From Lucifuga dentata (Eukaryota > Chordata > Actinopteri > Ophidiiformes > Bythitidae): DNA of 64,000 nucleotides. Each line of letters begins with the position of its first letter. Within the stretch, counting starts at the first letter, position 1. A program made the position numbers and the translations under genes. This document shows positions 25,271 to 37,382 of this stretch, in pieces. The stretch spans positions 372,001-436,000 of the forward strand of contig VXCM01000052.1 in NCBI GenBank assembly GCA_014773175.1. The letters are read 5' to 3'. Below the pieces are notes generated by a model. The model was not told the DNA's origin and ran no database searches. It saw only the letters and a list, made by a program, of their open reading frames with translations.

Positions 25271-25392
25271 AGATGAAGGAGGACAGGATGCCGTGACATT
25301 GGTTGCTAACTGGCAGTAGCAGTTTATTCTGAGGCAACTGTAGTGGAGAGATACTGTATACAGCTGGCTGCCAACATAACACCAACAGGACT

Positions 25393-25515
25393 AGCTTCAG
25401 GAGTGAAGGGGCGTGTTTTTGTGCACCTCAGGGCTGTGCTTGGGAGCTGAGGTNAGCTTCAGGAGTGAAGGGGCGTGTTTTTGTGCACCTCAGGGCTGTG
25501 CTTGGGAGCTGAGGT
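25393..25515. repeat. 61-base duplication flanking a single N
   Basis: Bases 25393-25453 and 25455-25515 are identical and separated by one N at 25454. This is probably an unmerged contig overlap, not a real tandem repeat. Confidence 0.8.
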
Positions 25516-25704
25516 AAGTGGCAGAGTTGGCACACTGTTTGGTTTGTGTGTATGTGTGTGTGTTCTCCCTCACAGCTGAAGTCTGCTGGCTTCAGGATTC
25601 TGTGCTCTGATGAGAGAATAGCTCATTATGTGCCTCTCAGAATGAAGCATCCTAGTTCAACACTGCAATGCTGCACACTGGAAGGATGAACCTATCGAAA
25701 CAGT

Positions 25705-25707
<3 letters not shown>

Positions 25708-25739
<32 letters not shown>

Positions 25740-25747
25740 ATGTGTGT
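25708..25747. repeat. (TG)n microsatellite
   Basis: About 14 pure TG units, then an imperfect continuation. Confidence 0.9.
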
Positions 25748-27702
25748 GTTTTTGTGTTCATCATTGGAGCATTTGTGTCTCTATCTTGTTTACATTATTT
25801 CTCACTTGAGGCACTGTAGTTTACACTTGTCGGAGCCATCAAGGAGTGCTTCATCAAATTTTCATAGCTTATTTTCATTATTTCTTGTGTATATGCACTT
25901 CATGTATGTGTTTTAGTCATATCAAAATTCCATTTGTCCTATATACCCAGTGTAGCTTATTAGGCCAGTTGAGAATGCAGATTTAGCATCATGTATACAT
26001 TGATAATGCTTTGCCCTATATGTGCATTGTTCATCCATGTATGTTGCATACATAGGGCTAAGTATAAGTATTTGAATATGGTTTGAAGTGTCCCTTGTGG
26101 TGAGTAGTTTTCTATCTTGGAAGCTGTTCTGCTTCGATAACACCATATGATGTGCCTCTATGACCTTTATGTAATGACTTTCTGTGTATGATTCTACTGC
26201 ATGAAATATTTCCCCTCACTCTGGGAATACAGGTAGGCTCTCTCTCTTTCCTTTGAGCCAAACCTGTGCAAAAAATAGAAGGATTAGAGCATTATACCAA
26301 GCATTCAACTGATAACCTCAAGGTGAAATGACTGATCTAAATAACTATTCCAGGTGGGATTTAAGAGTGCACGCCCATTAATAAATGGGTTGAATTAGCT
26401 GGTAAAATTACCAGGACTTCTCTCTCCCCTCAAGTCCTATCCTAATACTCCTTTCCTCATGCCTCAGCTTATGTCCCAGCCTAATAACGCTCAATATTCT
26501 ATAATGCACAAACAGCACTCATACAATGAGAGAAGAGGAGCTTTTAAGGTACCTTCATCCTTCCAAACCTCTCAGCACTGCTCATATTAACATACAGACA
26601 AAAGCTCTCCAGCTGGGCTCCTGTTGTAAGGCCCAGGTTGGCTGTCGACTTCTGTTTGTATTCTCTTAGACTGACTGATTGAGCAGCAATAAAACACGTT
26701 GAAGGAGGCGTCAGATCTTGGCAATCAGTGACAATTTACTTTGGCTTAAACTCAAGGCTCTGAGAGGCTGTAGTCCTGTCATTTCATCAAATTGACCAAC
26801 AAACAGCAGCATTACCATTACACAAGACTGAATTAGCGTGAATGAATTTAGATTCACTGATGTCTTTTTAATCTGTAGTACTGTAGTATAATCTGTAGTG
26901 AGTGCTACATTCATCACATATTGAGTAGCACAAAGTTAATGACCCACATATTGCTGTCAAAATTGTTAACAACTCTGGAGCTCAGACCTCTGCAGAAAGT
27001 TTGCTGAGAAAAGAAACTGCTTTGAATGTGCTGTTTATATTGTTTTTCAATATGTGTTCCTGTTCTTCCTCTCCTGTCATGCTTCCATTCACCTAATTAT
27101 AATGCTGACATACAAAACTACAAAGCTACAACAACTCAGATCATAAAGAGCGAAAGCTAGAGAAAAGCAGATATCAGACAGCTTAAACAAAATCATCACA
27201 AACTTGGATGACACTCCTTACATTGATTTGAAATATTTTTATATGCAGTATCTGGTATATGCTATTGCATCACCACCAGATGCCAGATCCCCTGTTCAGA
27301 TGTAGTTAAGTCTTTGCAAATAATTCTTAGAAACACATGATCAATCAGCCTTTTAATTATAATTGGCAGTTGGTGAATGCTGAGTGATTTTCAATTTCTG
27401 CCTATGATCACAAATTAGAATGAGAGTAATATATTGGACAGAAGGCTGGATTTATGCTGAGGTGATGAAAAACTTCTCATGCGCTAATGGTGCTGTATTG
27501 AAATAGTACTTTTTATGCTTGCTGTGCACTTTTACATAATGTGTTGTTAGAGTAAATTCTGAGGAAACTGCAACAGTTACGGATCCAATCAGTGATAGGA
27601 TCCGTAATCAGCAGAATTAATTGATTTTCCAATCGTAAATGAAGCCCACATACCTTATACCCCAAAGTAGTAAAAAAAAGTTAAAACAAACACTAACAAT
27701 TA

Positions 27703-28459
27703 CCGTATATACTCAAGTATAAGCTGAGTTTTTATTACCAAATTTCTCAAAGCAAATCTTATACATGAGAAATCCAAATTTGATCCCAGAGAAGGAAATT
27801 TCCAGGGGTTGAAACACCACCCATTACCACTACCCATGGAAAATAATTTGAGTCATACCTTAGAATGAGATATTTCCTGACAAAACATCTTATCCAGAAC
27901 ATTTTGCGGTGGCCAGTAAGCACTGTTGTGATTGGTCAAAGATAAAAGAATGGGCCAATCAGAGACAACTTATAAAAGTGCTGTTTCATATATTGGTACA
28001 GTAACTGGTTATTTGGTAGTCTTGTTCAACATCATGTTTTGTGCTTTATTAGCAACAAACTTGAGATAAAATACAACACACAATGGAAATTACACGGATT
28101 TGTCAACGATAAGGGCATACATCACACAGAGCAGGACTGGAATGAACTGTTTGGCGATTCAGACAAGGAAGAGGAGTCTGGAAAAGTTAATGTCAGCTAA
28201 TGTCAGTTATGGTAATCAGCTGCTGAAATAAATATCATGCTTACCAGTACAGGTACGTGGATTATTTTCAGAAAACCACAGGAATATTATGACAATACCC
28301 AGAAAAACAGGTACCTAATTTGCTAAACAAATAAATTGATGTAACAACATCAGGGGGTTGACTTATATATGGGTTTCTTTAAAAATCAAAATTTGCAGGT
28401 CAAAATCAGGGGGTTGGCTTATACACGAGAGATCGGCTTATACTCAAGTATATACCCTG
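27703..28459. mobile_element. pogo/Tigger-like DNA transposon, decayed and internally deleted
   Basis: The element spans 757 bases. The left end is CCGTATATACTCAAGTATAA and the right end, read inward on the minus strand, is CAGGGTATATACTTGAGTAT. Both carry the sub-motif CTCAAGTATAAGC and are flanked by TA (27701-27702 and 28460-28461), the Tc1/mariner/pogo target site. Each end also has internal repeats of a TTATAC/CTTATAC type. Inside, 27976-28200 is an open + strand stretch of about 74 codons ending in an acidic tail (FGDSDKEEESGKVNVS), which could be a remnant of a transposase C-terminus. No full transposase is present. Family assignment rests on ends and TA duplication and is not certain. 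Confidence 0.6.
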
Positions 28460-28642
28460 TAAATGTCATTTGACTCTGTTGTTGTGTTGTCTGTTGTGGT
28501 CAGAGAAACACTGAGAAACAGCACATTTACCCAGTGTGAGTGTACTGGAGCTGTAACAGTAACAGAGGTGAGGAAATGATCCTCATTTTTTTCCTGTCAG
28601 TGGGATTGTGCTGAGTCAGAATTCTCCAGTAAATCACACTGT

Positions 28643-28645
<3 letters not shown>

Positions 28646-28710
<65 letters not shown>

Positions 28711-28711
28711 N
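28646..28711. repeat. long poly-A tract ending in N
   Basis: A run of 65 A followed by a single N at 28711. It may be a real homopolymer or an assembly artefact; no retroposed body is visible upstream. Confidence 0.8.
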
Positions 28712-31700
28712 CTCCACATACAATATGCTTCTGAAAGATCAGCGTTGCCTTTGATTAGCCGTAGAGCTCTTGGTTTATGAATGGTAGTGGAGTGCTTGCT
28801 GAAAGGAAGAAACTGTAGCTCTGTTCTCCTGACTTTTCAATGTCAGCTGCATAGAGGATTAAAAAGGAAAGTCATTAAATTGGATTTGGTGTCAAGCATC
28901 ACCTGCAGCTCTCTTGACCTGATCCATTTTTTTTTCTAACTTCAAGGTTAAGTGCACAAATTTGAAATTTTCAAGTTTCCTTTAATACATTTTAGTTGCA
29001 CAATGACTTTGTGAACACAATGAATGCGATAATTTTATCTGCTTTCAACATTTCAGCTCTCCATTATCCCTTATAATTTTTTGATATATACAGTATTATG
29101 CTCACTTATGCATGATTGACTCAGAAAGTTAGGTAGGTAATACAATTGTCTTTCCTTGACTATAATGTTCCAGTTTTGTCTGTGTCATTCTCAGTCCCTG
29201 ACATTATTGAATGAATCAAGATCATTTAAGATGCCTTTCCTTCCCCTGAAGCATTGTCTGGGCATACATTTCCCAGTAAGATAAATGTTAATGGGATACG
29301 GAAAAACAACACCATGGTAACATTTAGGACCTCTGCATGATTATAACCCATGAAATCCAATAACTTTAATCAATTCCATGCTTGCTTTTGTTTGTTGTCC
29401 AGTACAAAGCACTTTTGTTTCTTTTTAGACCGATCACACAATTTATCATGTTGTCAGAACTGTCTGGATGTTTCAGTGCCAAATGGATGCTATGATAATA
29501 CACAGCTGAAGCTTACTGAATTTGTAGAGTGGCCTTAAAAAGGCTTCAACCCTCCTAATGCCTCTCCTCAGCATTTTCCTTTTAATACCACACAAAAATA
29601 CTGATGAGGATAATTATTTATCCAGATTGGCTGAGTAAGAACTGACTGACAACAATGGATGGGGGTGGGGNAAGGTGGGGTGAGGGGGCTGCTGATTTGT
29701 ATGATCTGAGGTTCTTTTGCATTATCTTGCCATTTGTCTTTTCTATTGCCAGAACATTTTCGGCGATAAACATATTTTGAGGCATATTTTCAGAAGCATT
29801 TTCTGAACTGTCGCTGCCATAAGATGAGATGATCCAGTATAAGACACATTTAGGGAAATGGAGAAGATGGAAATAAAAAATTAGAATTAGAAAAAAAAAA
29901 TTAGAAAAATTAGAATCTCCAGAATCTCTCAAATGAGCAATCCATATTACTGCAATAATATTCTGTGTTTTATTCTCACTTGCTTGGTCTTGTGCACAGC
30001 TGTGCAGGTGTAAGTTTTTACAAATACATATACTGTATTTTGTGGCTTTTTCAGGTCCTTAGCATGGGTATCTCTTCCAGCCTTTCTCTGCCATGGTGTT
30101 GGGGATGATGATGATTATGCTGATGATGTGGCTAAGAAGTGATTTGATTGTTTGACTTTCTCTTACTCAAGTCTGGCTTGCTGCCAGACTAATGATGGGA
30201 GTGTATTGGGGAGTGGGAGGTGGAAAGCTAAGGTGCAGGGGAGAGGAGTGTTGCTTGTGAAAATGCATGTGTGTATTTTTATGCTAGTGTCTGTCTGCAT
30301 GTGTGTGTTATTGAGACGGTAGGGCTTAAGAGATTAAACTCAGCCTGGGTACTGTGAGGAGGGAAGACCTCTCGGTGAAACGCTCTCACCGCAGGGAAGC
30401 TTCAGTGATGCCCCATTTGCATGTCTCCTTGTCCTGCTCAGGGAATTAGCCTTTTCTTTTCCGTCTCGTCCCTCCCTCCTCTTTGCACCTTAGAGAGAGC
30501 GCTTCTATCCAGCAGCATGAGACAGACAATGGACTGTAGTATTTAGGACACTTGGCAGGGTTTACTGTAATCCAGTAAGGTGGCAAATGGGAAATGTTGT
30601 GGGGAAGATGACTTAAACACATTTATTTATTGTTTGCCATTAATATTGATAACTAATACAGAATACATACACTCTATTCATACTTTTCTTTCTCTTATCT
30701 GGACGTATTAATTGTTTTTCACAATATACTTCAAGAAGCACTAATTGCTTTTGACTTCTGAAGTTATCTTTACAGTCGTGACATCAAGCGTAAGTAGCAC
30801 TGTATCACCAAGTAATTCCAGTTATTTACAATAGAGTGTGTGACCATCAGGGAATAGGGACCAAGATATGTGGCTACAAAAGCATGTCGCTATTCTTCTA
30901 TAGAAAACACTTAGCTGATATCTTTACTGAACAGCTGAGGCATGAAGTAATTAATCTGAAGACTTTTTCTTCCCAGAGTGCAATTGTCACCTGACCTTTG
31001 CCGATATGGCATAATTTATCACACACAATGTGACACTCTTTCCTTTCTTGGAAGCATATAGATTTCAGACCTGACTGTTTTGTCTTGAGTATTGATTGAA
31101 TGACTGCACTGAATGAAAGGTCAGTATATTATTGTGTTATGAATGATTACCTCACCTTAAAATTAACTGCAAGTCCAATTTATGCTGTGACTGAGATTTC
31201 ATGTGAACAGCAATAACAATATCATACTGTGTAATACTGCACAGCAGTGTGAACATCAGTTTTCTACAGTTGTTTGCTACTGTCTTTCTGCATTTGTTTG
31301 CAGACATAACCTGATTTGAAGAGTTGATGTAATTCATACTGCAGTCAGTACCACTTTTCATGTGTTGAATGACTGGTGTCATTGATATGCAGGTCAGTTG
31401 AGGTTGCTGAGCCTGTGTGGGCTTTGGGGGCATTGTGTTGACTGCAAGGGCTGAGATAAATAGCTTAGATTAGTATGGCTGATTCTACAGGCTTCTGCTG
31501 GGACAGAGAAAGAAAGTGAGAGACAGAAAAAGGGCGACAAAGAGACAGAGTGACAGAGCAAAGTGACTGTGTTCCACAGCTGGACGAATAATATTTCAAA
31601 CTGAGTCTGTCTGTACTCTGTGCTGGTGAAGTAGGTACTAAAGTGTATTTACAGTGGAAAACTAACGTTAGTTTTGCAAGATAAAGGAATCCACAATCCA

Positions 31701-33462
31701 AATTGATACTTAAAGGGGATTCTCTTAATTTTTCATATCAAATTCATGCAGTTTATTGGTGATGGGTACCATTGTTGAGCATGTGAAAACAATTCTGTAA
31801 GGGCTTTTGTGACTGTAAAGGGAAATGTCAAAAGTCATAGAAGCTCACCCTTATGACATGACAAGAGTTACTCCCTGACAGCACTGAAGATTGTGAAAAT
31901 AAAGCACTAAAAGTCACTAAAGGCCCATTTACAACTATTTCAGCAAATTCACTATACCCTCAACTTCTAAAAGTGGCTTTCAAAATTGCATTTTCAGCAA
32001 CAACAGGAAGTAACCCTGTAATGTCATGGGTTCAGCTTTCCTGACTTTACACATCTCCCTCTAATTTCCGAAATTCCTTTACGCAGTTGTGTTCACATGC
32101 TGAATATGAAACAATAAACTGAATTTGATGAGTAAAATCAGTAGAGTTTCCTTTTAACATTTTAAGCTTCAAAGAGGTTGCAATAGTTGCAGGACCTTTG
32201 ATTGTTCTATTATAATGTATCCTGCATTCTTCATAATTGTCTCATTGATAAGAATTCCAGTAGAAATGATCACTTTGCTATTAAGCACACCCCTAGAGCA
32301 TGATAAAGGACAGAATTCCATTTCAGTTTTTTCATAAAGTGACAAAAAACAGAAATTCCTGTCATGAAAGGTAATGGTAACTCTGCTCAGAATCTATTAC
32401 TTTAGTGACAGGTAATTCTGATAGTTTTTTTTAGCTGTTTTTAATTGTGAATAAAAAAGGTAGTGACAACTCTTCCTCAACAACAACTTTCCTTGACAAT
32501 GAGTTTTATTATATTTAAGCTTGTTCTGCTATTTACTTAGCTAGATTTTTAACAAAATGCAAGGCCTTACAGACTGACAAGTGCAACATTGACAATTTTG
32601 TGGTGAACCAGTTCCTGCCTAGCAACAACTAGGGTATCAGCAAAGCATGTAGAGCCATCTTAGTCTGCAGTTGTTGTGTGTTTGGGAGTTGCTGTTTTAT
32701 CTGCTGTGTAAATAGGCGTAGATACCTTGTCTGTGTCGTTAATATAATCATTCCCTAAGTCTACAGGGAGATATAAACCCATGTTTGTCTGTAGATAAGC
32801 CCCAACTCATTTTCCATTCAGATATGGAAGGCTGTAGGTGGGAGACCAGCACATCTTTCACAGCAAAGGCTGATGAGACATACAGGCACCCTCAGGCTCA
32901 TTTTAGATTCAAAATCAATGATTTTGTGATTAATAATTCATAAGGTAGCCTATGATATGTATCACCTCTGTGTTTTTCTTAAAGAAATAGTGATTCAGCT
33001 GTTTCATTCTGACCTTATTTAAATTGTATCATCATAGCTGGTGAATAGATTTGTGTGGGTTTTCTATTTCTGGCTTTAAGATAACATTGTGTTGAACTAT
33101 TTATAATACACCAAAAATATCCATTATAAATCATTTATTTCCCAGTCTTACCGTGACATATAATATATTTTCAGTTGAAATGTTTCACAAGGAAGGACAA
33201 ATCACTGCTGTGTGCTAAAAATGTCTGCTTACTTATGGAATAATTACGGAATCCAGAGCTGCCTGGGATGCTGCAGGAGTTGACACTGTGACTAACCAGC
33301 ACTCATTTCTCTCTCCTCCTGATTAACTAAATCCACAGTTGACCCCATCTTGGCTTTTACTTGCAGGATTACTGTAAATCTGTTGTTAATGAGTGACTGT
33401 CATGATTGTGATTGTGTTGCTGGTGTTTGTGTGATTATGCTGCTTGGTGATGTGTGTAGTGT

Positions 33463-33482
33463 ATGTGTGTGTGTGTGTGTGT
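33463..33482. repeat. (TG)n microsatellite
   Basis: About ten TG units in cntn1 intron 1. Confidence 0.85.
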
Positions 33483-33725
33483 GGAGAATAGGTTGTGTTA
33501 TGGGGTTGATCAAGATCTCTACCATCGTGTTTTTGAAGTCTACCCCCCCCTCCATTTTTTCTATCCTTCCCAATATCCTTCCTCTATCCTGAGCCCAATA
33601 TATACAGTCCACATACACGTTATATTACTGACAGCCATTTCCCAAAATATACTGCTACTATATACTACTAATTTCACATTTTTTTTCCCCTGCCTTCCAG
33701 GCTGCCATTTGTTTCACTTCATTCC

Positions 33726-33840
33726 AAACTAAAATACGATTTTATGTTTTTTAAATTGCTTGTCAGTAACATAACATGTATGCGGGTTATATATCTTGGA
33801 ATAAAAAATGCACAATCGCTGGTATGGTCCTTAAAGGAGC
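33726..33840 (+). repeat. dispersed repeat, copy A
   Basis: AAACTAAAATACG ... CTGTCAGTAAC/TTGTCAGTAAC ... ATGTATGC ... TCGCTGGTATGGTCCTT matches the second copy at 43401-43515 in the same order. No terminal repeats or coding sequence are evident. Confidence 0.7.
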
Positions 33841-34461
33841 ATAACTGACATTCCTAGTTATTAGCGCTCTACAGCAGAATCTTAGAATCTGCCTCCAACA
33901 GCCAGTAGTCACCGTAATGCGGCTGCTGGTTTCATGGTACTGAGATAGACAATTGAATTTGGAATAAGGAGAGAGAGAAAGAGATTGAGCAGAGGAGCAA
34001 AGCAAAACTGGAAGAAAGGGTTAAAAAAATATCCCAAGACAAACCTGTAAAATCAGACTGCAGGCAGTAATAGTTCTATCATCTGTCCAGGGTGTGATTT
34101 ATGGAGGAGGAGAAAAGGCCTTTTTTGAGGGCTGTCACGTCTGTGCCTTGTGATTTACTATGACTGGAGCTCTCATCATGTGCATTCAGGCTGCTGGATA
34201 GGAGAGGTGTAATACTGATTATAAGAGCATGCTCACTTTATGTGTAGCATAGGTCTGCTGGTTTTCTTCCAGTATATCAACTCAGTGACAGTTCTTAATG
34301 GGGTCGATGAGATTGGTTGTTTCATTATGAACTGTGATGCTATAATGTGCCTTCTTGTCATATCCCCTAATCTCTTAAGTGCATCTATTATAATCACTTA
34401 TGATTTATGACTTGCAGAAATGATACAGTAGCAATATGGCTGTTTACAAGTTGAATGAAAA

Positions 34462-34467
<6 letters not shown>

Positions 34468-34508
<41 letters not shown>
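34468..34508. repeat. (GA)n microsatellite
   Basis: About 20 GA units in cntn1 intron 1. Confidence 0.95.
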
Positions 34509-34510
<2 letters not shown>

Positions 34511-35284
34511 CTAGATATTAAATTTATTAAAGACAATAGAAAAATGTCTTTGATATTTGGAGCACCCTTGTTTCACAACAATGCTGTACTAGTTTAAATT
34601 AAGTGTTTGCATAGTTTTATTACTGGTCATAAAAGGCCCCCTGCAGCACACAAACTGCTCCTTTTGAGAAGTGTTGCTAGGATACAGTCTGCTGTAAAGA
34701 TGAAAATCCCTTCATGCAGCTGCAAAACTCGGACATTAGGTTCAACTTATTGTGTGCATAATGTAGCTGCATGAGCGTTTGCAACACTATGTTTCTATAT
34801 GTGTCTGCCCATTTGTCTTAATTCGTGGTGGTGTGTGTATGTGTATCAGTGTATGTGAGTATCCACAAGTGTGTTTTTGTTGGTATTTATGGACGTTTCA
34901 TGCAAGGCTGGTATTTTCCATGGTTTCTCTTCTATCATAATCCATTTTCTGTAATAGGGCTCTGTTTGTTTAGTGCTGAGATCTCAATCCTGCTAACACA
35001 CCTATTTGTGTCTCACCAGCTGATACCTCAGGCAGAGCACAAGAAAATCAATAGTGTCTACCTCATGTTCAATTAGTTTCTAATCAACACACACCAGACC
35101 AGCATGACCTCGGTGAGAATGAACATTTCTGCTCATGTTGACTTGTACTCAGTGCTGGGATTTTTGTTAATGTTTGCTGAAAGGCACTAGCGAATATCAG
35201 CCAAAATCTATTCAATTTAGACATAGCTACTTTATCTTTAGCTCTTAAAATATTGAAAGTTTGGATGTGGATGCTTAAATAGCT

Positions 35285-35410
35285 TAAGTCCAGTTGAATT
35301 GAACTCTGGCGCATTTTCCTCCTTGATGCGATTCATTTGGGCAGATCTGAACATAGCAATCACACTCGTGTGTGGACCAAAAGAAATCAAGACCTTTTTT
35401 AGGAATTTAC
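35285..35410. mobile_element. possible DNA-transposon fragment
   Basis: TTGAACTCTGGCGCATTTT, GCGATTCATTTGGGCAG and GTGTGGACCAAAAGAAATCA resemble the ends of abundant fish DNA elements (GAACTCTGGTGCGgTTCgTTTGg... GGACCAAA). The match is degenerate and from memory. The region could instead be unique sequence. Confidence 0.3.
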
Positions 35411-35559
35411 AAACCAGCTCTGAAGCATTGCATCTGTTATGGGAACATGATTTGAGCTGGTGTTTTCAGCCATTGGATGCTGTGAAAAGGTTGTGTCAAG
35501 CTTACTTAAATCTTGCATAGAATATGAGCCCCCATGCTGACTATGACTAGGAGGCTCCT

Positions 35560-35600
35560 AGTTTTGGCATACGTTCCTAGTAGGAACGTATGCCAAAGCT
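35560..35600. repeat. inverted repeat, 20-bp arms, 1-nt loop
   Basis: TTTGGCATACGTTCCTA (35563-35579) is followed after a single G by its exact complement (35581-35597). Including three more bases on each side with one mismatch, the arms reach 20 bp. Confidence 0.95.
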
Positions 35601-37173
35601 GTCTCTGTCTCATGTTACATACCTACCCTAGCACAAAGTTCTTCCTGGTTTACTTCTCTCACTTCTACCTCTAGACATTTATGACCAATAAGCAGAGCAA
35701 GCATTCCCATGTGGCTTTTGATGATATATTTTGGTTTGCTTGAATTTTTACTGTCTGGAATGAAACATAGAGCAACAAAAGTAAAAAACTGGCGCTGGAA
35801 TGATGGCAGCCATTTCCATCACCACATTAGTGTGAAGCCAAATCTTCTTGTGAACAGACATCAATATCTGTTGTGTGCCTCTGTCTTTATCCCTGGAGAC
35901 AAACATCCTCCTCCTCTTTTCTCTGATGGCTCACTCAGTGTGCTTCCTCACACAGACAGCTGTTGCCTTTCATATTATGCTCCTCGGCATGAGGTTAAGA
36001 GCTGGTGCTGTGCTGGTGTTGTGTTGTGTTAACATCTTGGGGCACTGAGCAATCAGAGAGATGCCTCTTAGCAAAACCAATGCTCAAGATTGCTTCTGAC
36101 AACGTCAGTCATCAAGCGTTAGCCTATCACAGAGCTTATGCCTTGGAGGCTGACATGAAGCAGAGATATGATGAAGATGCCCTGACAGTGTTCCACACGT
36201 ATGCAAAGATTATCTCATGATGTTTGTCAGCCCTATTACAAACTGTTTGATTCTATGTCCACGTCATGAAGCTACCATAAAGTGGTTTTTTTTTTCTAGT
36301 AGCAATTCAGTTGCTGGTAACACCTAATTAATCACCAGTTTACTTTCTGCCTGGTACCAGATACTGAATTAATCAGGAATGACTCACTGGTGTCTTAACA
36401 CAGTATCTAGCAGTCTGTTCTTAAGTAGCTATCATTAGCTGCTATATAATCCTTGATTCTGGGTTATTTAAGAGCTAGTTAAGTATTCATTAAAAAGCAC
36501 TAAGTTCCTCATTTGGTCCTTATTACTTGGAAACTAATCAGGATTTTGTGACCTTAAAATTTTACCAAGCATGCAGTTCTAATGGTTGGAAGTAGAGATT
36601 TGCAGGCAAAATTTCAGATCTGATCTGAAGCAAGCCAGCGGAGAACTTACCTGAACCCTATGTGCATAAATTAGTTTATGCACGTCGGGACATTCGGACA
36701 TGATGCAGTGCAATGCAATCGTCTTGAACAGATCCAAATAATGACAAAACAACAAAGCTGGCAGCAGTGTGGCCAATTAACAAATCTGGTCCTGGGTCAC
36801 ATCTTGGTTTTAGGAACTCAGTAGATCTGAGAAGAAGAATACTTTGTATTAGCATTATCTAGCACAATCTGTTTATTTTGGTTCAGGGTGATATAGTTTG
36901 TCTTTGACATTTCATACAAATATAAATTTGGTGAATTTAAAAAAACAAAAACAAAAGAAAAGTCAGGAATTGAACTCCTGCTCTGCTGTAACACCCACTC
37001 CCTATAAGTAGTTTCAGCCAAAAAAAAGCCCACACAGTTCACCAGGAGCCTCCTTTTATATAGCCTGTCATATGTTGTGTTATTGTGGGAAATACACAGA
37101 CCTGAAGCGCTGTGAAGGTCATCTTATTTCTAACAAACATCTTTTCTGTAAAGATTTTTATTGTCTTTCTGTT

Positions 37174-37179
<6 letters not shown>

Positions 37180-37222
<43 letters not shown>

Positions 37223-37230
37223 TTTCATCT
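37180..37230 (+). repeat. cntn1: (CT)n microsatellite forming the exon-2 polypyrimidine tract
   Basis: About 20 CT units, interrupted by TTTCT, run to within about 20 bases of the exon-2 acceptor (CTCTTTAAG|GAAAC at 37241/37242). They act in effect as its pyrimidine tract. Confidence 0.85.
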
Positions 37231-37241
37231 GTCTCTTTAAG

Positions 37242-37382
37242 GAAACTCAGGCAGTACTGCTAATGTTCCATCAGCTGAGCTTCTAGCCGTCACCCCTCCA
37301 GGTGGTTCCCACTTCAACATCATGCTGCACCTCACCCTGCTCCTCCATCTCCTGCTCCTGCTCCTCTCGTTCTCCCCTGCAG
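37242..37382 (+). CDS. cntn1: cntn1 exon 2: 5'UTR end and signal peptide
   Basis: The ATG at 37322-37324 starts [20 protein letters not shown], a Leu-rich secretory signal peptide; the exon ends in phase 1 after a further Ala codon and G (37382), before donor GTCAGC. The start has A at -3 and is the only one in frame with the downstream exons. The first 80 bases are 5'UTR and hold a seven-codon upstream ORF (37263-37286). The acceptor after the CT tract (CTTTAAG|GAAAC) is inferred. Confidence 0.85.
37263..37286 (+). promoter_or_regulatory. cntn1: upstream ORF in cntn1 5'UTR
   Basis: ATG, six further codons and TAG (MFHQLSF) end 35 bases before the cntn1 start codon. The uATG has C at -3, a weak context, so leaky scanning and reinitiation are both possible. 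Confidence 0.5.

Larger units (their letters stand above)
10678..37241 (+). other. cntn1: cntn1 intron 1 (26.6 kb, if exon 1 is at 10677)
   Basis: A long non-coding stretch. Reading frames up to about 147 codons occur, but none shows a recognisable domain or splice logic. It contains the LINE tail at 19428-19548, an older interspersed repeat (18838-18925), a pogo/Tigger-like element (27703-28459), one copy of a dispersed repeat (33726-33840), many microsatellites, an 87-base gap (25147-25233) and several short hairpins. Very long first introns of neural adhesion genes commonly hold enhancers; which parts are conserved cannot be judged from one sequence. Confidence 0.5.

Noticed and set aside
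36960..37030. tRNA-derived SINE-like stretch on the minus strand (GAGTTCAATTCCT)
   Set aside because: A B-box-like motif is present, but no convincing A box, and the body does not match any SINE I can name.
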